A stretch of DNA of 64,000 bases from Ramazzottius varieornatus (taxonomy: Eukaryota > Tardigrada > Eutardigrada > Parachela > Ramazzottiidae): positions 4,702,448 through 4,766,447 of the forward strand of contig BDGG01000002.1 in assembly GCA_001949185.1 (NCBI GenBank), written 5' to 3'. Below, piece by piece: positions 14,201 through 25,316 of the stretch. The notes below the pieces were generated by a model, which worked only from the letters and a program-made list of their open reading frames with translations, had not been told where the DNA came from and did not search any database. The translations under genes were made by a program, and so were the position numbers. Position 1 is the first letter of the stretch. Each line of letters starts with the position of its first letter.

Positions 14201-16835
14201 ACCACAAACCCGCGTCGGGCTCTTCCATGCAAGGCTCCATCAAGCAACTCGAGAAGCTGAAAGACGTCAACGGTAATAAGATGACCATTTTCGAACCCTG
14301 CCGGTACTTAGCAGTTCTGGCAGGTATGATACCTTCTTCGTTATAGGGAAGGAATGGACATGGAAGGAACAGGCGGAAATGGTCAAGTTTTCCAAGGTAT
14401 GCCAGTATTTCGGAGCATCTCTCTTTCGTAGCACTTCTTGCGGAGTATCTCTGCAACCTACTTTGTGCCTCTTGCAGTCGCCCATACGACTTCCGTTACT
14501 AAAGCACGACAATCCGGAGTTGGATAGAAATGCCGTCGAGTCCTTCTACTGTAAGTTCTATTTTACGATACATGATGTGCGGCGATTCTCCCGGTAGTCA
14601 GAGTACTATAACTTTCGTTTGACCCAGGGCTGATGCGCTTCATGGGAGACTATCCGATGCAAAGCACTCAGAATGAAGTGGACTGCGTATACATGGTTCT
14701 GAAGGTCTGCCATAGATACCCAACTCTTCGGGACGAGATCTACTGCCAAATTATCAAACAGACCACCAACAACAAAAGTGTTAAGCCGTAAGTCTTCCCA
14801 GCTGTTCGACTTCCTCTTTCCATAGACTCTATGTCAAGTTTAAACGTTGGAATTTTTGCAGCGACAGTTGTCAACTTGGGTGGCGGTTCTTGTCCATCAT
14901 CGCGGCGTATTTTGACTGTTCGGAAGTCCTGCGACCTTACTTGTTCAAATACCTTGAAACCGCGGCGTACGACAAGCGAAGACCGTACCACGGCACCGCT
15001 CTTGTCTGTCTGCAGAACCTCCGAAAGACACTCAAATACGGCGGTCGGAAGAACGTTCCTAGTGTCGATGAAGTCACAGCGATAGCGGTTAGTAATTCAA
15101 CTGACATACTTTTGTCTGTTGATACGTTAACGCGATGAATGTTATTTTCGGTTTACCGTAGGCCGGAAGAAGTTCCAAGCGCCAGCTGTACCTACTTCCG
15201 GGTGGTATCGAGAAGATCCTTAACACCAAATCAACAACGGTACGATTGATCAGTTCGCGATTCTTTCATTTATGCTTTAATACTATCATCTGCTATGGTG
15301 TACTCAGGTTGCGGAAGACGTCATTATGGAGCTCTGTACGCAACTCAAGATCGATTCCGCTTCGGAGATGGACGAGTACTCCATCTATGCATTGCGTGAC
15401 AAAGGTGCGAAAAGCTTTGTTGTCAGTGTCGTGCAGCCAGTCATCCGCCCACTAGGTCGGTGCCTTCGTCAAGGATCTTCAGTTTGACTGTTGTTTCTTT
15501 CCAGATGACATGCAAGGAGTGCCCCTTCAGTATGAAGACTATATCCTTGACATTACAACAGACCTCTTGGTGCAAGGGTCCAGTTACATGCTGCTATTCC
15601 GACGCTCGGTCTGGTACTTCCCTCTACGAACTGAAAACCATCTGAACGAAACGTACATCGAAATGATGTTCCACCAGGTAAGCCCATCTTGTGGCAATCT
15701 AAATATGGGGGATCACTGCATTATAATGACCAGAAGACCGTACACCCTTCACACACCTGCATACAGCGAGTCGTGTGCTCATCGTGGTTAGCGAGTACGC
15801 ATGTGACGTGTTTGCTGTGCGGATCTTCCCACTTACGGAGATTTTTTGAGCTATACATCTACCATGGTTTCCGGATGAATCTAAGTCGTTCTATTCGGAA
15901 GTTTAGGCCGTTCCTGATTACCTGGATGGTCTACTCTTGGTGTCACCGCCTGGTGGATTGCTCGATGAAGAGATCAAAGAAGTTTCAAAATTAGCCGCGC
16001 TGCTTCATCGCTCAACCGACGCGGTCCAGCCGCCGGACGTGTAAGTTTCTCCAGCTCTTTCACGGATCGCTCTTTTCGTTGGCTAACTTACTGAACCAAC
16101 GAGCTCTGCCGTTGCAGGAAAGAAGCCAAATACCTTTTGCCAAAACCAGCTCTGGTCCTTCCGGAACCCAAACCCAGTCACTGGTTGCGAATCGTTCAAG
16201 AGTACTTTCAGGCCACCGTTGAACTTACTCCCATTGAAGCGAAAGCTGAGTTCCTCAATAAACTACAAAGATGGACGTTGTTCGGTTCGAGTTTCTTCTT
16301 CGTTACGGTAAGACAGTAAACTAGAAGCCCGAAGCTCTGATGAAACGAAGTAACGTACGTTTTCACGTTGTAGCGAATGCTGATACCTGTGTCGGAAACG
16401 GGTCCTTCAACCAGTCGTAAGAATCCAGCGGGTGAATCCAAGAGACCAGATGGGACACTTATGGAGCACATACTGGCGGTTAATAAGAATGGAGTATTCT
16501 TTCTCGATGTGGAAACTCGAGAAACCGTGGTGCACTTCCCATTTTCCGACATTCTTTCGACGAGGCGTATCAAGAGCAATACAGATGGCGCACTATACCT
16601 GGACATGAAATGCGGAACGCTGCTGGCACAAAGAATAACTCGTATCCAAACGGCACAAGTAAGAGGACTCTTCATTTTTCTCCCTGCGAACCCTATCTGA
16701 CGTACAGTAAGTTATGTTTTACAGGCCCACGAGATTGCGCAGTTGATCGGCCACTATATCCATATCGAGAACACAATCCTTGCTTCTAAAGCCGCCCGAA
16801 GCAACACAGCTGCGGCTGCCGGAACTGCAGAGTAG
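2239..16835 (+). CDS. Myo15: Unconventional myosin XV (5' end unresolved), many exons
   Basis: This is an actin-based motor of the MyTH4-FERM class, the type that carries cargo to the tips of actin protrusions. The order is an N-terminal SH3-like segment (DDLVWFDVG, 2239), then the motor with P-loop [11 protein letters not shown] (about 3370), switch [10 protein letters not shown] (about 3520), switch II DIFGFE (about 4550) and [10 protein letters not shown] (about 6355). IQ motifs follow ([12 protein letters not shown], 6905), then MyTH4-1 (7850-8890), a long Pro/Gln/His-rich linker with a polyproline run (11340), a degenerate FERM (12080-12890), SH3 (13005-13780), MyTH4-2 (14035-15170) and the C-terminal FERM (15170-16830). 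The segments AGRSSKRQL and FGSSFFF near the end match vertebrate MYO15A, and the domain order is diagnostic of class XV rather than VII or X. The first visible exon begins at 2239 in phase 0 after an in-frame stop, so at least one 5' exon is missing. The stop TAG is at 16833-16835. Splice sites were read by eye and small exon errors are likely. Confidence 0.93.
10671..10730. repeat. Palindromic GTGGCGCA element, copy 1 (myosin XV intron)
   Basis: The inverted arms CCCAGTGGCGCAT and AGTGCGCTACTTGGG surround about 30 nt of spacer. It lies inside a myosin XV intron. It belongs to the family also seen near 20086, 40280, 40363, 48600, 56572 and 59270. The right flank includes TTTGTTGGCTG, also seen after the 59 kb copy, which suggests that the element is longer than its core. 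Confidence 0.75.
15730..15835. repeat. CACACCTGCATAC repeat in a myosin XV intron
   Basis: This intron of roughly 230 nt carries the motif CACACCTGCATAC, followed further on by GTACGCATGTGACGTG. The same CGCACCTGCATAC-type motif recurs in introns of the RPB2 gene (42751 and 42837) and, as both arms of a palindrome, in the PHD-finger gene (46503-46569). I read it as a second short interspersed repeat family. The boundaries are approximate. Confidence 0.4.
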
Positions 16836-16984
16836 TTTCTTTGGCCCAAACCTGAATATTTGCTCCAGAATTGTGCACCAAATGAATGTTTCCTACCCAA
16901 AACGTACCGGTGATAAACGCTCGATTCAAGAAAATGATTTATATTAAATTACTTTTGTACTGATCTTGTTCCGATATCCGAATC

Positions 16985-16990
16985 AATAAA
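16985..16990 (+). terminator. Poly(A) signal of the myosin XV gene
   Basis: An AATAAA hexamer lies about 150 nt after the myosin XV stop codon and 40 nt before the end of the convergent ZFAND1-like gene, so the two 3' ends almost meet. Confidence 0.7.
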
Positions 16991-17029
16991 ATCGAACATT
17001 CGTCTTTGGGTGTACTTCTTCACAAGAAG

Positions 17030-17776
17030 TTAACCGCTATAAAACTGTAGGGTTCCACCGCTCGAAATCACATTCTTGATAGCTTGATCAGAAGGGATCT
17101 GGTTATTATTAGAAGGATCACGTAAACGAGCATTTGCGGTTCTTATGTTAACTTTCAAGATTCGTTTAACGCTGTCGGAAGCTCGACCAAATGTCCACTC
17201 AGAGTCAACAAACACAGGCTGTGCGCTACCATCTAACAGTACGATATTCAGATACATTTTATTGGCTTCCAGGATATTAGTTTCGCCCACCGCGTTCATC
17301 TTTAGCTTCATGGCATTCACTTTCAGCGCCATCGGCGTTAAAGCCTTCTTGACTGCAGGAGCAGCTACAGGTGGGTTCAACGTCGGTGGAAGGTCGAAAG
17401 ACCGCGATGTGCCTTCGTCATTCGCGGATAACGCACTGCTGGGTAAATCTTTACAGCAATGGTCTTCTGGATGTCGATGGGTAAAGCAGAAGTTCTCGTT
17501 ACACCTGGCACACTTCACAGGATTGAATTCTTTCTGGCGACAGTTCTCGAAATCGCACACGAATGCGCTGAGGGAAGTCAGAGTGGCAGATTCATCAGCT
17601 GGCCGTACTCTGGAGATATCGGGCGCGCAGTTGTGGGATATGACGCTTCGGTGATCCAGACAGAACGTGGATCCGCAGTCCCCACACTTGAATGGCAGAA
17701 AGTCCACGCGATTACAGGATGGAAAGTCGCAATGGGAGCCAACTAGCAGCACTTCGTCCTCTCGCTTTGCCATCAA
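17030..17776 (-). CDS. AN1-type zinc finger protein, ZFAND1-like
   Basis: A 248-residue protein in a single exon. Two AN1 zinc fingers occupy the N-terminal half. The first (residues about 10-55) has CDFPSCN, FKCGDCGSTFCLDHR and the His of SHNC. The second (about 70-115) has CDFENCR, VKCARCNENFCFTHRH and the closing His-Cys. The C-terminal part (about 160-248) includes MYLNIVLLDG and WTFGRASDSVKRIL and resembles the ubiquitin-like tail of ZFAND1. Human ZFAND1 is about 268 residues with the same architecture. That family recruits p97/VCP and the proteasome to arsenite-induced stress granules, so a role in stress proteostasis is inferred by homology. Lack of introns is unusual next to its intron-rich neighbours and could mean retroposition or simple intron loss. 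Its 3' end is convergent with myosin XV. An alternative start two residues downstream (M-A-K) would work equally well. Confidence 0.88.
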   Translation of the reverse strand: MMAKREDEVLLVGSHCDFPSCNRVDFLPFKCGDCGSTFCLDHRSVISHNCAPDISRVRPADESATLTSLSAFVCDFENCRQKEFNPVKCARCNENFCFTHRHPEDHCCKDLPSSALSANDEGTSRSFDLPPTLNPPVAAPAVKKALTPMALKVNAMKLKMNAVGETNILEANKMYLNIVLLDGSAQPVFVDSEWTFGRASDSVKRILKVNIRTANARLRDPSNNNQIPSDQAIKNVISSGGTLQFYSG

Positions 17777-18830
17777 AGTATGTGGATGTCCCCACTTCCC
17801 AGTGAACCGCTATCTCAATTGAAACCACGTAAACCAGTCCCGAACTCTGCAAAATACAACAGATTGCTCAAATTCTGGGGAAAAGGAAAGTTAGGAAACC
17901 ACAACAATGAGATTTTATTTCCGGTTGACGATAGATCAAAGGACTTTTTGAATCAATCGACCACGCCGCGGTATGTCATGTTGTCATTTAGGAAATTGCG
18001 TTAAGAGGTAAAACGATCGATCAGACATCAAGCAATCATCCTGCTCGCTCAATGCTGATCGTTCTTCCTGACGGGTAGCGCAGCTGGTTACGCAGATCGC
18101 AAACCTCAGTCAGCCAGTCAGCTGATCACTAATGGCGGAGACGTCCGGCGCTCCCGCGACCATCTCAGGTGGACGGAGAAGGAGGTCTGAGACGGATGAT
18201 TGAACGCAGAGATCCGCCCATCCTGATAATAAATGTAGACGGAACGGCGTGCCATTCTCCCTGTACGTATGGATAATAGCGAACTGGACTGCCCGGAATT
18301 GTCCGGCACCAAACGCTAAGTTGCCAATGGTCAGTTTGGCGTGAATACCGAGCAGAGCTTTCGTTTATTCGACAAGCACCATTTCTTGGAAGGCTGATTC
18401 ACAAAAAAGTTTTCGAAGATCAATGTAGACAAATCGAATAGTTAAGTCCAGTCTTAGCTTTCTGCTCGAGCGCCATGTCTTCGAGCGAAGCCTCATTCGG
18501 GGAATCTACAGCGAGGAGTATTCTGGTGATCACCGCGATGAGCCATCTACCATCGGGCATAGAGCGAACGATAGCTCCGCAGAGGATGACATTGTGATCT
18601 TAGCGGACAAATCTTTCCAGAAGGACAACAAAGTGACGGTAAACGTCAGAAACCAGCTTTAGGGACACTTGATATGTCGGGTCAGTTGAGCGATTACGAG
18701 CGGAGAAGGACCGAGCTGGCTTTTTCTCTGCAGTTCGGGAGACAGGTGACCTTCATGTGTAGTGGGATGTCCCGAGGAAGGCGCAGCGTGATCGTCGATG
18801 TGACCGAGCTGCGTTCGGAGAACCCAGCTT
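17777..18830. other. Spacer between the ZFAND1-like gene and the PM20D2-like fragment
   Basis: About 1 kb between divergent genes, presumably holding promoters. A stretch at 18450-18635 on the plus strand reads as a continuous frame (containing RHVFERSLIRGIYSEEYSGD) bounded by a plausible acceptor and a GTAAAC donor. Another open stretch lies at 18674-18840. Either could be an upstream exon of the PM20D2-like locus, but neither shows family similarity I can recognise. Confidence 0.35.
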
Positions 18831-19425
18831 GTGACTGTGAATTTAGCGTTAGCATCCGAGATCTGGAAGAACCCGGAACTAAAATACAAGAAAGTGATCG
18901 CCGCTAAACTTCTGACGGATTACCTGAAGAAGAACGGGCACAACGTAATCCCACCATATGGAGGACTACAGACTGCATTTCTGGGTAACAGACTGCAAAC
19001 TTCGATGCTTCCGATTGCTTCCAAGCATCCTACCGTTGCTGTCCTTTGTGAATACGACGCTTTACCCGAAATGTGGGTACAGCTATTAGTTGATCTTCTA
19101 GCGCACTAAAATTTATGTAGCTTCGTTTTTGTAGGCACAATCTCATCGCAGAAGCCGGTGTAGGAACCATAGCCGCCACCAGAGCCGTGGACATCCGAGC
19201 CGTGGACTCGGATCTTCAAGGAAGGGTGCGTGACGAAAGAATAGCAAAGCCAGAGAGTTAGAGATGAAGCATGTTTTGCAAACTCACTATCGTTCGTATT
19301 CCACTTCTACCTTCGTAGTTGTGGGCAGCCCGGCTGAAGAGGGCGGAGGCGGAAAATTCCGACTGCTCCATGCCGGTGCGTTTAAAGATGTCCATTTTGC
19401 CATGAGGGTCATTCATCACCCATAG
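18831..19425 (+). pseudogene. PM20D2-like M20 peptidase, truncated and missing its metal-site motif
   Basis: Three exon-like blocks match the start of peptidase M20 domain-containing protein 2, a dipeptidase acting on beta-alanyl and related dipeptides. Block 1 has SEIWKNPELKYKK and VAVLCEYDALPE. Block 2 has HNLIAEAGVGTIAATRAVD. Block 3 has VGSPAEEGGGGKFRLLHAGAF and then runs into a stop at 19423-19425. Full-length relatives are about 430 residues, and here only the first 170 or so are present. Nothing matching the dimerisation domain or the C-terminal catalytic residues follows before the PEPCK gene. The family's GHACGHNLIAE metal-binding motif should straddle the first intron. The best splice gives only an M before HNLIAE, so the first ligand His is absent. 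I conclude this is a decaying copy. The 5' end is not defined, and block 1 is read from position 18831 only because that is where similarity begins. Confidence 0.7.
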
Positions 19426-19739
19426 ATATTCTTCATCCTATCTTGGCGATTGACCATGTAAGACATCGATGGTCCAACTTGCTAAGAGCAAATTTCAACG
19501 TGAAAAGTCTAGAACAAGGAAGTACATTCTTCCGATGGTCAGACAGTTAGCGGAGAGGAAAGGGTGGAGCGTGGAAACTTCCACAGCTTATTTCATTCAG
19601 CATTGAATTAACAAACGATTATACTTATTAGGGGACTGATAATCGGACGAAAAGAAAATTCGAAACAATAAGATAAAAATATTGGTATTTCGTCTAACCT
19701 CCAACCAGTAGCGCCGGAATAGAAACTCTTGCGGAGAAC

Positions 19740-22700
19740 CTACAGATCCCGAACTCGCTTCTTCAAGTTTACCAGCTGGGTCTGCATCTTTTCCGGAAGG
19801 TCCTCGGGAAGTTGATCGTTGTAGAAGCGGCCAATGGCTTCCGCTTCTTCCATCCAGAAATCCTTGGGGATTCTGAACAGCTCGTCCATGTTAACCGGCT
19901 CGTCCAAATCGTCTACTTTGATCGAGCCGGGCTTCGGTAGATATCCTGCAAAACGAAAATTTATTCAGCTGAGATACCATCGGTGATCGATCTTCAAGTA
20001 AGTCACTATGTAAGACGCAAAGTGGGAGGTCTGCAAACGTGCTGAACATGATCTCTAAGTTTAGTGGCGCATGTTTTCATTGTTATCGGCTGAGAAAGTG
20101 CGCCACTTGGGAAACGACCACGTTTAGGTCATGTGCCGAAATCCCACATATGATATTCAAGCATATTGTACTTACCGATAGGACTCTCGACTGCAACATC
20201 CTTGCCTTCCACTCGTTGGAAGATCCAGTCCAACACTCTGCAGTTTTCTCCAAAGCCGGGCCACAACAACTTTCCGTTCTCCCCCTTACGGAACCAGTTC
20301 ACGTGGAAGATCTTCGGTAGCTGCATGCCAGAACGGTCGAACGATAGCCAGTGCTCAAGGTAGTGTCCAAAGTTATACCTGAACAAAAAACACAGCCTCG
20401 ATTCAGTCCGCTACTGATTCGATACGCCGAAAAGAATTTTTCAAGAGTTGAAAGCTTTCAGTCTTTTTCTAGTGTGCTACTTACCCAAAGAACGGTCGCA
20501 TGGCCATCGGATCGTGGAGAATGGTCTTTCCTCTGTCTTCGGCCGCAGCCGTAGCTTCTGAGCGCATGGCTGACCCGATGAACACTCCATGTTGCCAGTT
20601 GAAAGCTTCGTATACCAGCGGAACACCTGAAAAGAACAACAGAGTGTCAGGCGACTAAAGCTACGGTACCGTTTCAGAAGTGAGACCTTCTGGTCTTCGG
20701 CCACCGAAGATAATGGCCGAAATGGGTACTCCTTTTGGGTCTTCCCACAGCGGGTCCTTCACGGGGCACTGGGCGACGGGAGCGGTGAATCTAGAGTTGG
20801 GGTGCGCAGCTGTCGTCTTGTCGCCCAATTTCCACGGGTTACCTTTCCAGTCTGTAAGGATTTTCCCCTCGATAGGAATATCTTTCTCCAGTCCTTCCCA
20901 CCTGTACAATGGATAATGTTTGGTTGCTCGTCATCAGAGCAGAGTTCTTCTGCACTCTAAAATATTACCAGAAACAGCCATCCGGAGTCTCGGCCACGTT
21001 TGTGAACATGGAGTTACTCATCATGGTCTTCATGGCATTCGGGTTACTCTGCATGGAAGTACCTGCAAAGCCAAGAAAGTAAATCAGGACCAGATCTGGG
21101 ACAAAACGGGATGCAAGAGTTTTGGCCAGTTCTACCTGGTGCGACGCCGAAGAACCCAGCCTCGGGGTTGATTGCGCGCAGAACGCCATCCGCGTCAGGC
21201 TTCAGCCTACAAAAGAGTAAATAAGTGTAAATGACATCACTAACGTTGGGGGATGAAGACAAAGTGCGAAGGTTACACCGCAAACATGTTTATAAACAAA
21301 CAAAGTGTGTCGTGAAAGGCGGTACTCGGTACTCACCATGCGATATCATCACCGACACACTCAAACTTATAACCAGGTAAGGTTGGAACCATCATTGCCA
21401 AGTTGGTCTTTCCACAAGCGCTGGGAAACGCAGCTGTCACGTACTGCAGAACAGACGTAATGCGTTCGTACTTCCGCCCTTACATGAGATTTCTTACATG
21501 AAGCTGAATTAAACGACCAAGCCCTCACGATCTGCATTCACAACAAAAGATGTATTATTATGTACGTACTATTTTCTTTCCCGTCGGGTTCGTCACGCCC
21601 AAAATCTGCAACGAGTTGAAAAGTTATCGGTAATTCTGTCAAAGACCAGGTACTTCAAACAGGTACGTGAAAAGCTTCAACAACTAACCAGCATGTGCTC
21701 GGCTAACCAGCCTTCTCGTTGTCCAATGATACTGCCAATGCGAAGAGCCAAGCATTTCTTGCCAAGCAGACTGTTTCCACCATAGCCGCTTCCGAATGAA
21801 CAAATCTCGTTCTTCTCGGGGATATGAGCGATAATGACCTTCTCTGGGTTACAAGGCCAACCATTCACAATTTTTCCTGGAAAACATGCCCACCTAATTG
21901 ATCCGAAATCGCAAGAGATTCCTTTATTGTAACGCAAAAGACCTACGTGTTGTTGGCAAAGGTACACCGACAGAGTGCAGGCTTTTGACAAAATCTCCGT
22001 CTCCGAGTGCTTCCAAGACTTTGGTTCCCATTCGTGTCATGACTGTGTGCAGACAGAGTCAGCTAGGACTTATTCGTACAGCCCGTTCGGGCCAACTTGC
22101 TACCACTTGAAACGACGTGCTTCAAAACTTCGGTTTGTGCCTTCATCACCCATTCCCTCGTATTTCATTTACAAATTTTCAAGGTTTTTCGATTGAAATA
22201 TAGCGTATTCACAAGGGTGGATAGTTCGGAAAAGTTGATCAGTATGACTTCCGGTGGGGAAGACCTCTCTTCTTGATCGAAATATAGTTCTAAAATTCTC
22301 TGTTGGAGTGTCAAGCCCCATTTTGATCTCACCGCATATGAGACTATCCGGACTGCTATGAAAAATCAGAAAACATCGTACAAGTGCCAAGCTAACTCGG
22401 CAAATGAATTAAAACTGTCAAATTCGACCATTTTGCCGGGCAACCTACTTCTGCGGGGAAAAATTATAGCTCTTGTCCTGAGCGGCAGATCCATGCTGTC
22501 CAAGTGTCTTCCTGCAGCCAGGTCCCTGTTCTAACTGTATTTAGCAAAGATACCACAGAGCCTCACGTGAAACTGGAAAACGAATTTTGGAAAACAGCTC
22601 TGAAAAACGCGACAGTTGTTGGTTTTTCTCTTTGCTCGCCCATTATTGATGAATCTAGCGAAATTAGTTTCAAGGTTTGACAACAACCCAGTCGCCAGCG

Positions 22701-23915
22701 GCTTGATTTTCTAGATAGCAGCAAGTTAGCCCGAACGGGCTGTATATTAATTCATCAAAATTTCTTACTTTGCATGGAAGCAACGACGTACGGAGAGTCC
22801 GTCAGCTCGATACCGAACTTCGACAGCGGCGACCCAAGTGGACCCATTGAATACGCAATAACGTACATGGTCCTTCCTGCAAGGAAAGGAGCGACAGACT
22901 TCACACAAGGTATTCTTGCACTAATGCCATCTTTCGTATTTTAGATTCAGCAAACCTTTCATGCATCCTGGAAAGCGCTCGTTCAGTTCTCTGCTGAGGT
23001 TCGATGGCGACATCCAGTTTCCCAGAATACCATGCACGCCGGGTCGTGTTTTGGCCACCGTATCTCGCTCGTTCGTGGTAGAGATGAAGGTGAGTCGCTC
23101 CACTCGAGCCACATCAGCTGAATCCGTTCGCGCCAGCCAGCTAAATTCAAAATGAAATATAACTTTATGATGAGCGCTTCACCAGATAGTGATCATATGT
23201 CACTGCATGTACCAGTTAGTAAGACTCGGGTGAGTCAGGCGCTTGATGTGGCCTTGCTTTTCCATCTCGGAAATGAGGCTTCTTTCTTCTTCGTTCGTTC
23301 CATCACAGATGAAGATCTTGTCCGGTTGGCATACCTGAGCACAGTCGAGGATATAGCTTTGAACCTTCGGACGAAGATCCTCCAATCTCCCTCTGACAAC
23401 CGGAATTTCCTGAGGAAAAAACCGCCAAAACTGGTATATTAGTCCTTGCTTCTCCCCTCTCGCAACCTCGAAAGTTACCTGGATGCTTTGGCCCTTGAGA
23501 TCGTTCTTAGGCTGGACCACAGAGCTTCTTGCTTGCAATTTGCTGAGCCTCCGAGCGATGTGAGATCTGGAAGGAGTGAATCAGCTGAGTAAAAGACTGC
23601 TATAGCATGTTACTGGACTGTCACGGCCAGGGTGTGCACATCCAGTCCGAGCTTGCTCCAACGGGATAACCCTAGTGCCTTCATCACCCACCACAGTCGT
23701 AGAAAACCTAGTTTTAAGGAATCGGTCAAATCGAGGAGAGGATCGAGAGGAAAGAACTTGGGGAAATAATTTCTTGCAATAACTTCTGTTTAGCATGGAA
23801 TCAGGTTCTGCAGAGATGGAAAAAAGAAAATCGATACTTACACTGCAGAGATGGAGGCCTTTCGAGAAACATCAGGGGCTCTCCGAACTTCTTCGGTATC
23901 AGATTCGGACGACAT
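19740..23915 (-). CDS. PCK1: Phosphoenolpyruvate carboxykinase (GTP)
   Basis: This enzyme converts oxaloacetate and GTP to phosphoenolpyruvate, GDP and CO2, the committed step of gluconeogenesis. The gene has about ten exons on the minus strand. In protein order I read the start [19 protein letters not shown] (ATG at 23913-23915), [72 protein letters not shown], the PEPCK-specific P-loop [13 protein letters not shown] with its reactive Cys, the metal-binding [78 protein letters not shown] and the C-terminus [11 protein letters not shown]. All family signatures are intact, and the length of about 640 residues fits animal PEPCKs (about 620-640). There is no obvious mitochondrial presequence, so a cytosolic enzyme is likely. 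One intron carries a 664-bp MITE and another a short palindromic element. Confidence 0.95.
20059..20113. repeat. Palindromic GTGGCGCA element, copy 2 (PEPCK intron)
   Basis: The arms TTAGTGGCGCATG and GTGCGCCACTTGGG surround about 25 nt that include ATCGGCTGAGAAA. The copy at 48600 has a related centre (TATTGGCTGAAA). It sits in the last intron of the PEPCK gene. Confidence 0.75.
22079..22742. mobile_element. Tc1/mariner-like MITE in a PEPCK intron
   Basis: A 664-bp element with 23-nt terminal inverted repeats. The left end is CAGCCCGTTCGGGCCAACTT and the right end is the reverse complement of CAGCCCGTTCGGGCTAACTT, one mismatch apart. Both ends are flanked directly by TA (22077-22078 and 22743-22744), the target-site duplication of the Tc1/mariner superfamily. 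There is no transposase frame inside, so it is non-autonomous. It lies between the PEPCK exons ending YVVASMQ and beginning MTRMGTKV and so does not interrupt coding sequence. Confidence 0.75.
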
Positions 23916-24591
23916 CTTGGTATCTGGAAAAGTTACCAAGTGAGGAGAGTACCAGTGGCGATAAAAATACTAAACGTGGCTCAAAACTAGAACGAGACGA
24001 TTGTTTTGCAGAGGAACCGGATTTGCGGCTTGATAAAGACGGAAAAAGGCAACCATACCTTCAAGCAAAAACGGCAGGAAGAGCTAGTGCACGGTGATCG
24101 CTTGGCAGGCAGCCTCCCGTCTTGATCGTAAAACTGGCTGCTGGGCAAGCAGACTGTCTGTGAACAGGATTCGTGTTCTTGGAATCTCAAGCTTAGCTCT
24201 TTTGTAAGCAAGAATAAAAGCGTTCATACAGGGCAATCAGCTCTGTCTCGTGCTTAATAAAGGAAGATTGACCATAGCATAGTAAGACTGAAGACCGCAG
24301 CTTCGGTTTCCCTATGACCATAGCATAAGTAAATCAAGAAGCAAGCCGTGCATGTGAGAGGGAAAGAGAGAGAGATTCCTCGACAATCCAGTCAACGGCC
24401 TCCTCGATGTTTGGAGGATAAAAGGTAGAATGATATTTGATAACATGGCAGCATCGATCGCGAAAGGTCCAGCTTTAATTCTAAGCAGGATATTCAGTTT
24501 GCGGGAGCGGTTAAACTTAACGATATATTTTGGACGGTGAGCTTGTATGTACAGCGACATGCTAATATAGTGAGCTATGCAGAGGGAATGA

Positions 24592-25068
24592 TTATTGGTC
24601 AAAAAGGGTTGGGAGAGTCTTTTCATACTCTTCCGAGGAATTATACTCTTCATCCGTGTCGTGGCGTCCATTCGTTCCATCGCAGTGAGATCGTCGAGCT
24701 GGGTCACGTTCCTGGTTGGGTCCTTCAGCGTCATCGTACGGGAGATTCACTTGATTGTCGTTGTTTCCTTCATGCTCAGAACGGGGGTTCCCGGTCCATC
24801 CATATTCACGCTTGTGCCATCCGTGCTTACCGTGACCGCCGCTACCATGTCCCCAGTCTCCGTTTCCGCGCCCTCTATGTCCGCCACCATGTCGTCCTAG
24901 GTATTGTCCGCTACCATGTCGTCCTAGGTAGTGTCCGCCGCCACTGTGTCCATTGTGACGACCACCACCGCGTCCACTGTAGTTTCGTCCAACATAGCTC
25001 CGGTATGCTTTCTTGCTGTTTTTTCCTTTGGGACTTTTTCGCTGGTCACCGGCGCTGTTACCCGGCAT
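24592..25068 (-). CDS. Gly/His-rich low-complexity reading frame, status uncertain
   Basis: A 158-residue frame. It begins with a basic segment (RKSPKGKNSKKAYRSYVGRN), continues with a Gly/His/Arg-rich middle (for example GGGHYLGRHGSGQYLGRHGG, including a tandem YLGRHG repeat) and ends with an acidic tail (DTDEEYNSSEEYEKTLP). The frame stays open upstream of its first Met through PFHYNAHNHVKNHRSSDR, so the true protein may start earlier through splicing. It shows no signal peptide and no domain I recognise. RGG-like and His-rich stretches occur in RNA-binding and metal-binding proteins, but that is only a compositional hint. An overlapping minus-strand frame at 24924-25172 is also open, so the coding frame itself is not certain. 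Confidence 0.35.
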   Translation of the reverse strand: MPGNSAGDQRKSPKGKNSKKAYRSYVGRNYSGRGGGRHNGHSGGGHYLGRHGSGQYLGRHGGGHRGRGNGDWGHGSGGHGKHGWHKREYGWTGNPRSEHEGNNDNQVNLPYDDAEGPNQERDPARRSHCDGTNGRHDTDEEYNSSEEYEKTLPTLFDQ

Positions 25069-25316
25069 TCGATCGCTGGAGCGGTGATTTTTGACATGGT
25101 TGTGGGCGTTGTAATGGAAGGGTGCTCGTTCACCGAGCCGATTTCAATCGAATGGTTTATGCGGCGGACCATCTGAGCGAAAGTCCATTCTCACGTCAGG
25201 CGTGCCTGCGTTGACGCTGGTCTTCATTACGTCGGCTTGCTCGGTTGGGATGGCTGTTGGATGAGAGCACGAGGAATAACTGCCTGCTGCTGAGGCGCTG
25301 CAGCGCCCGCGATGGT

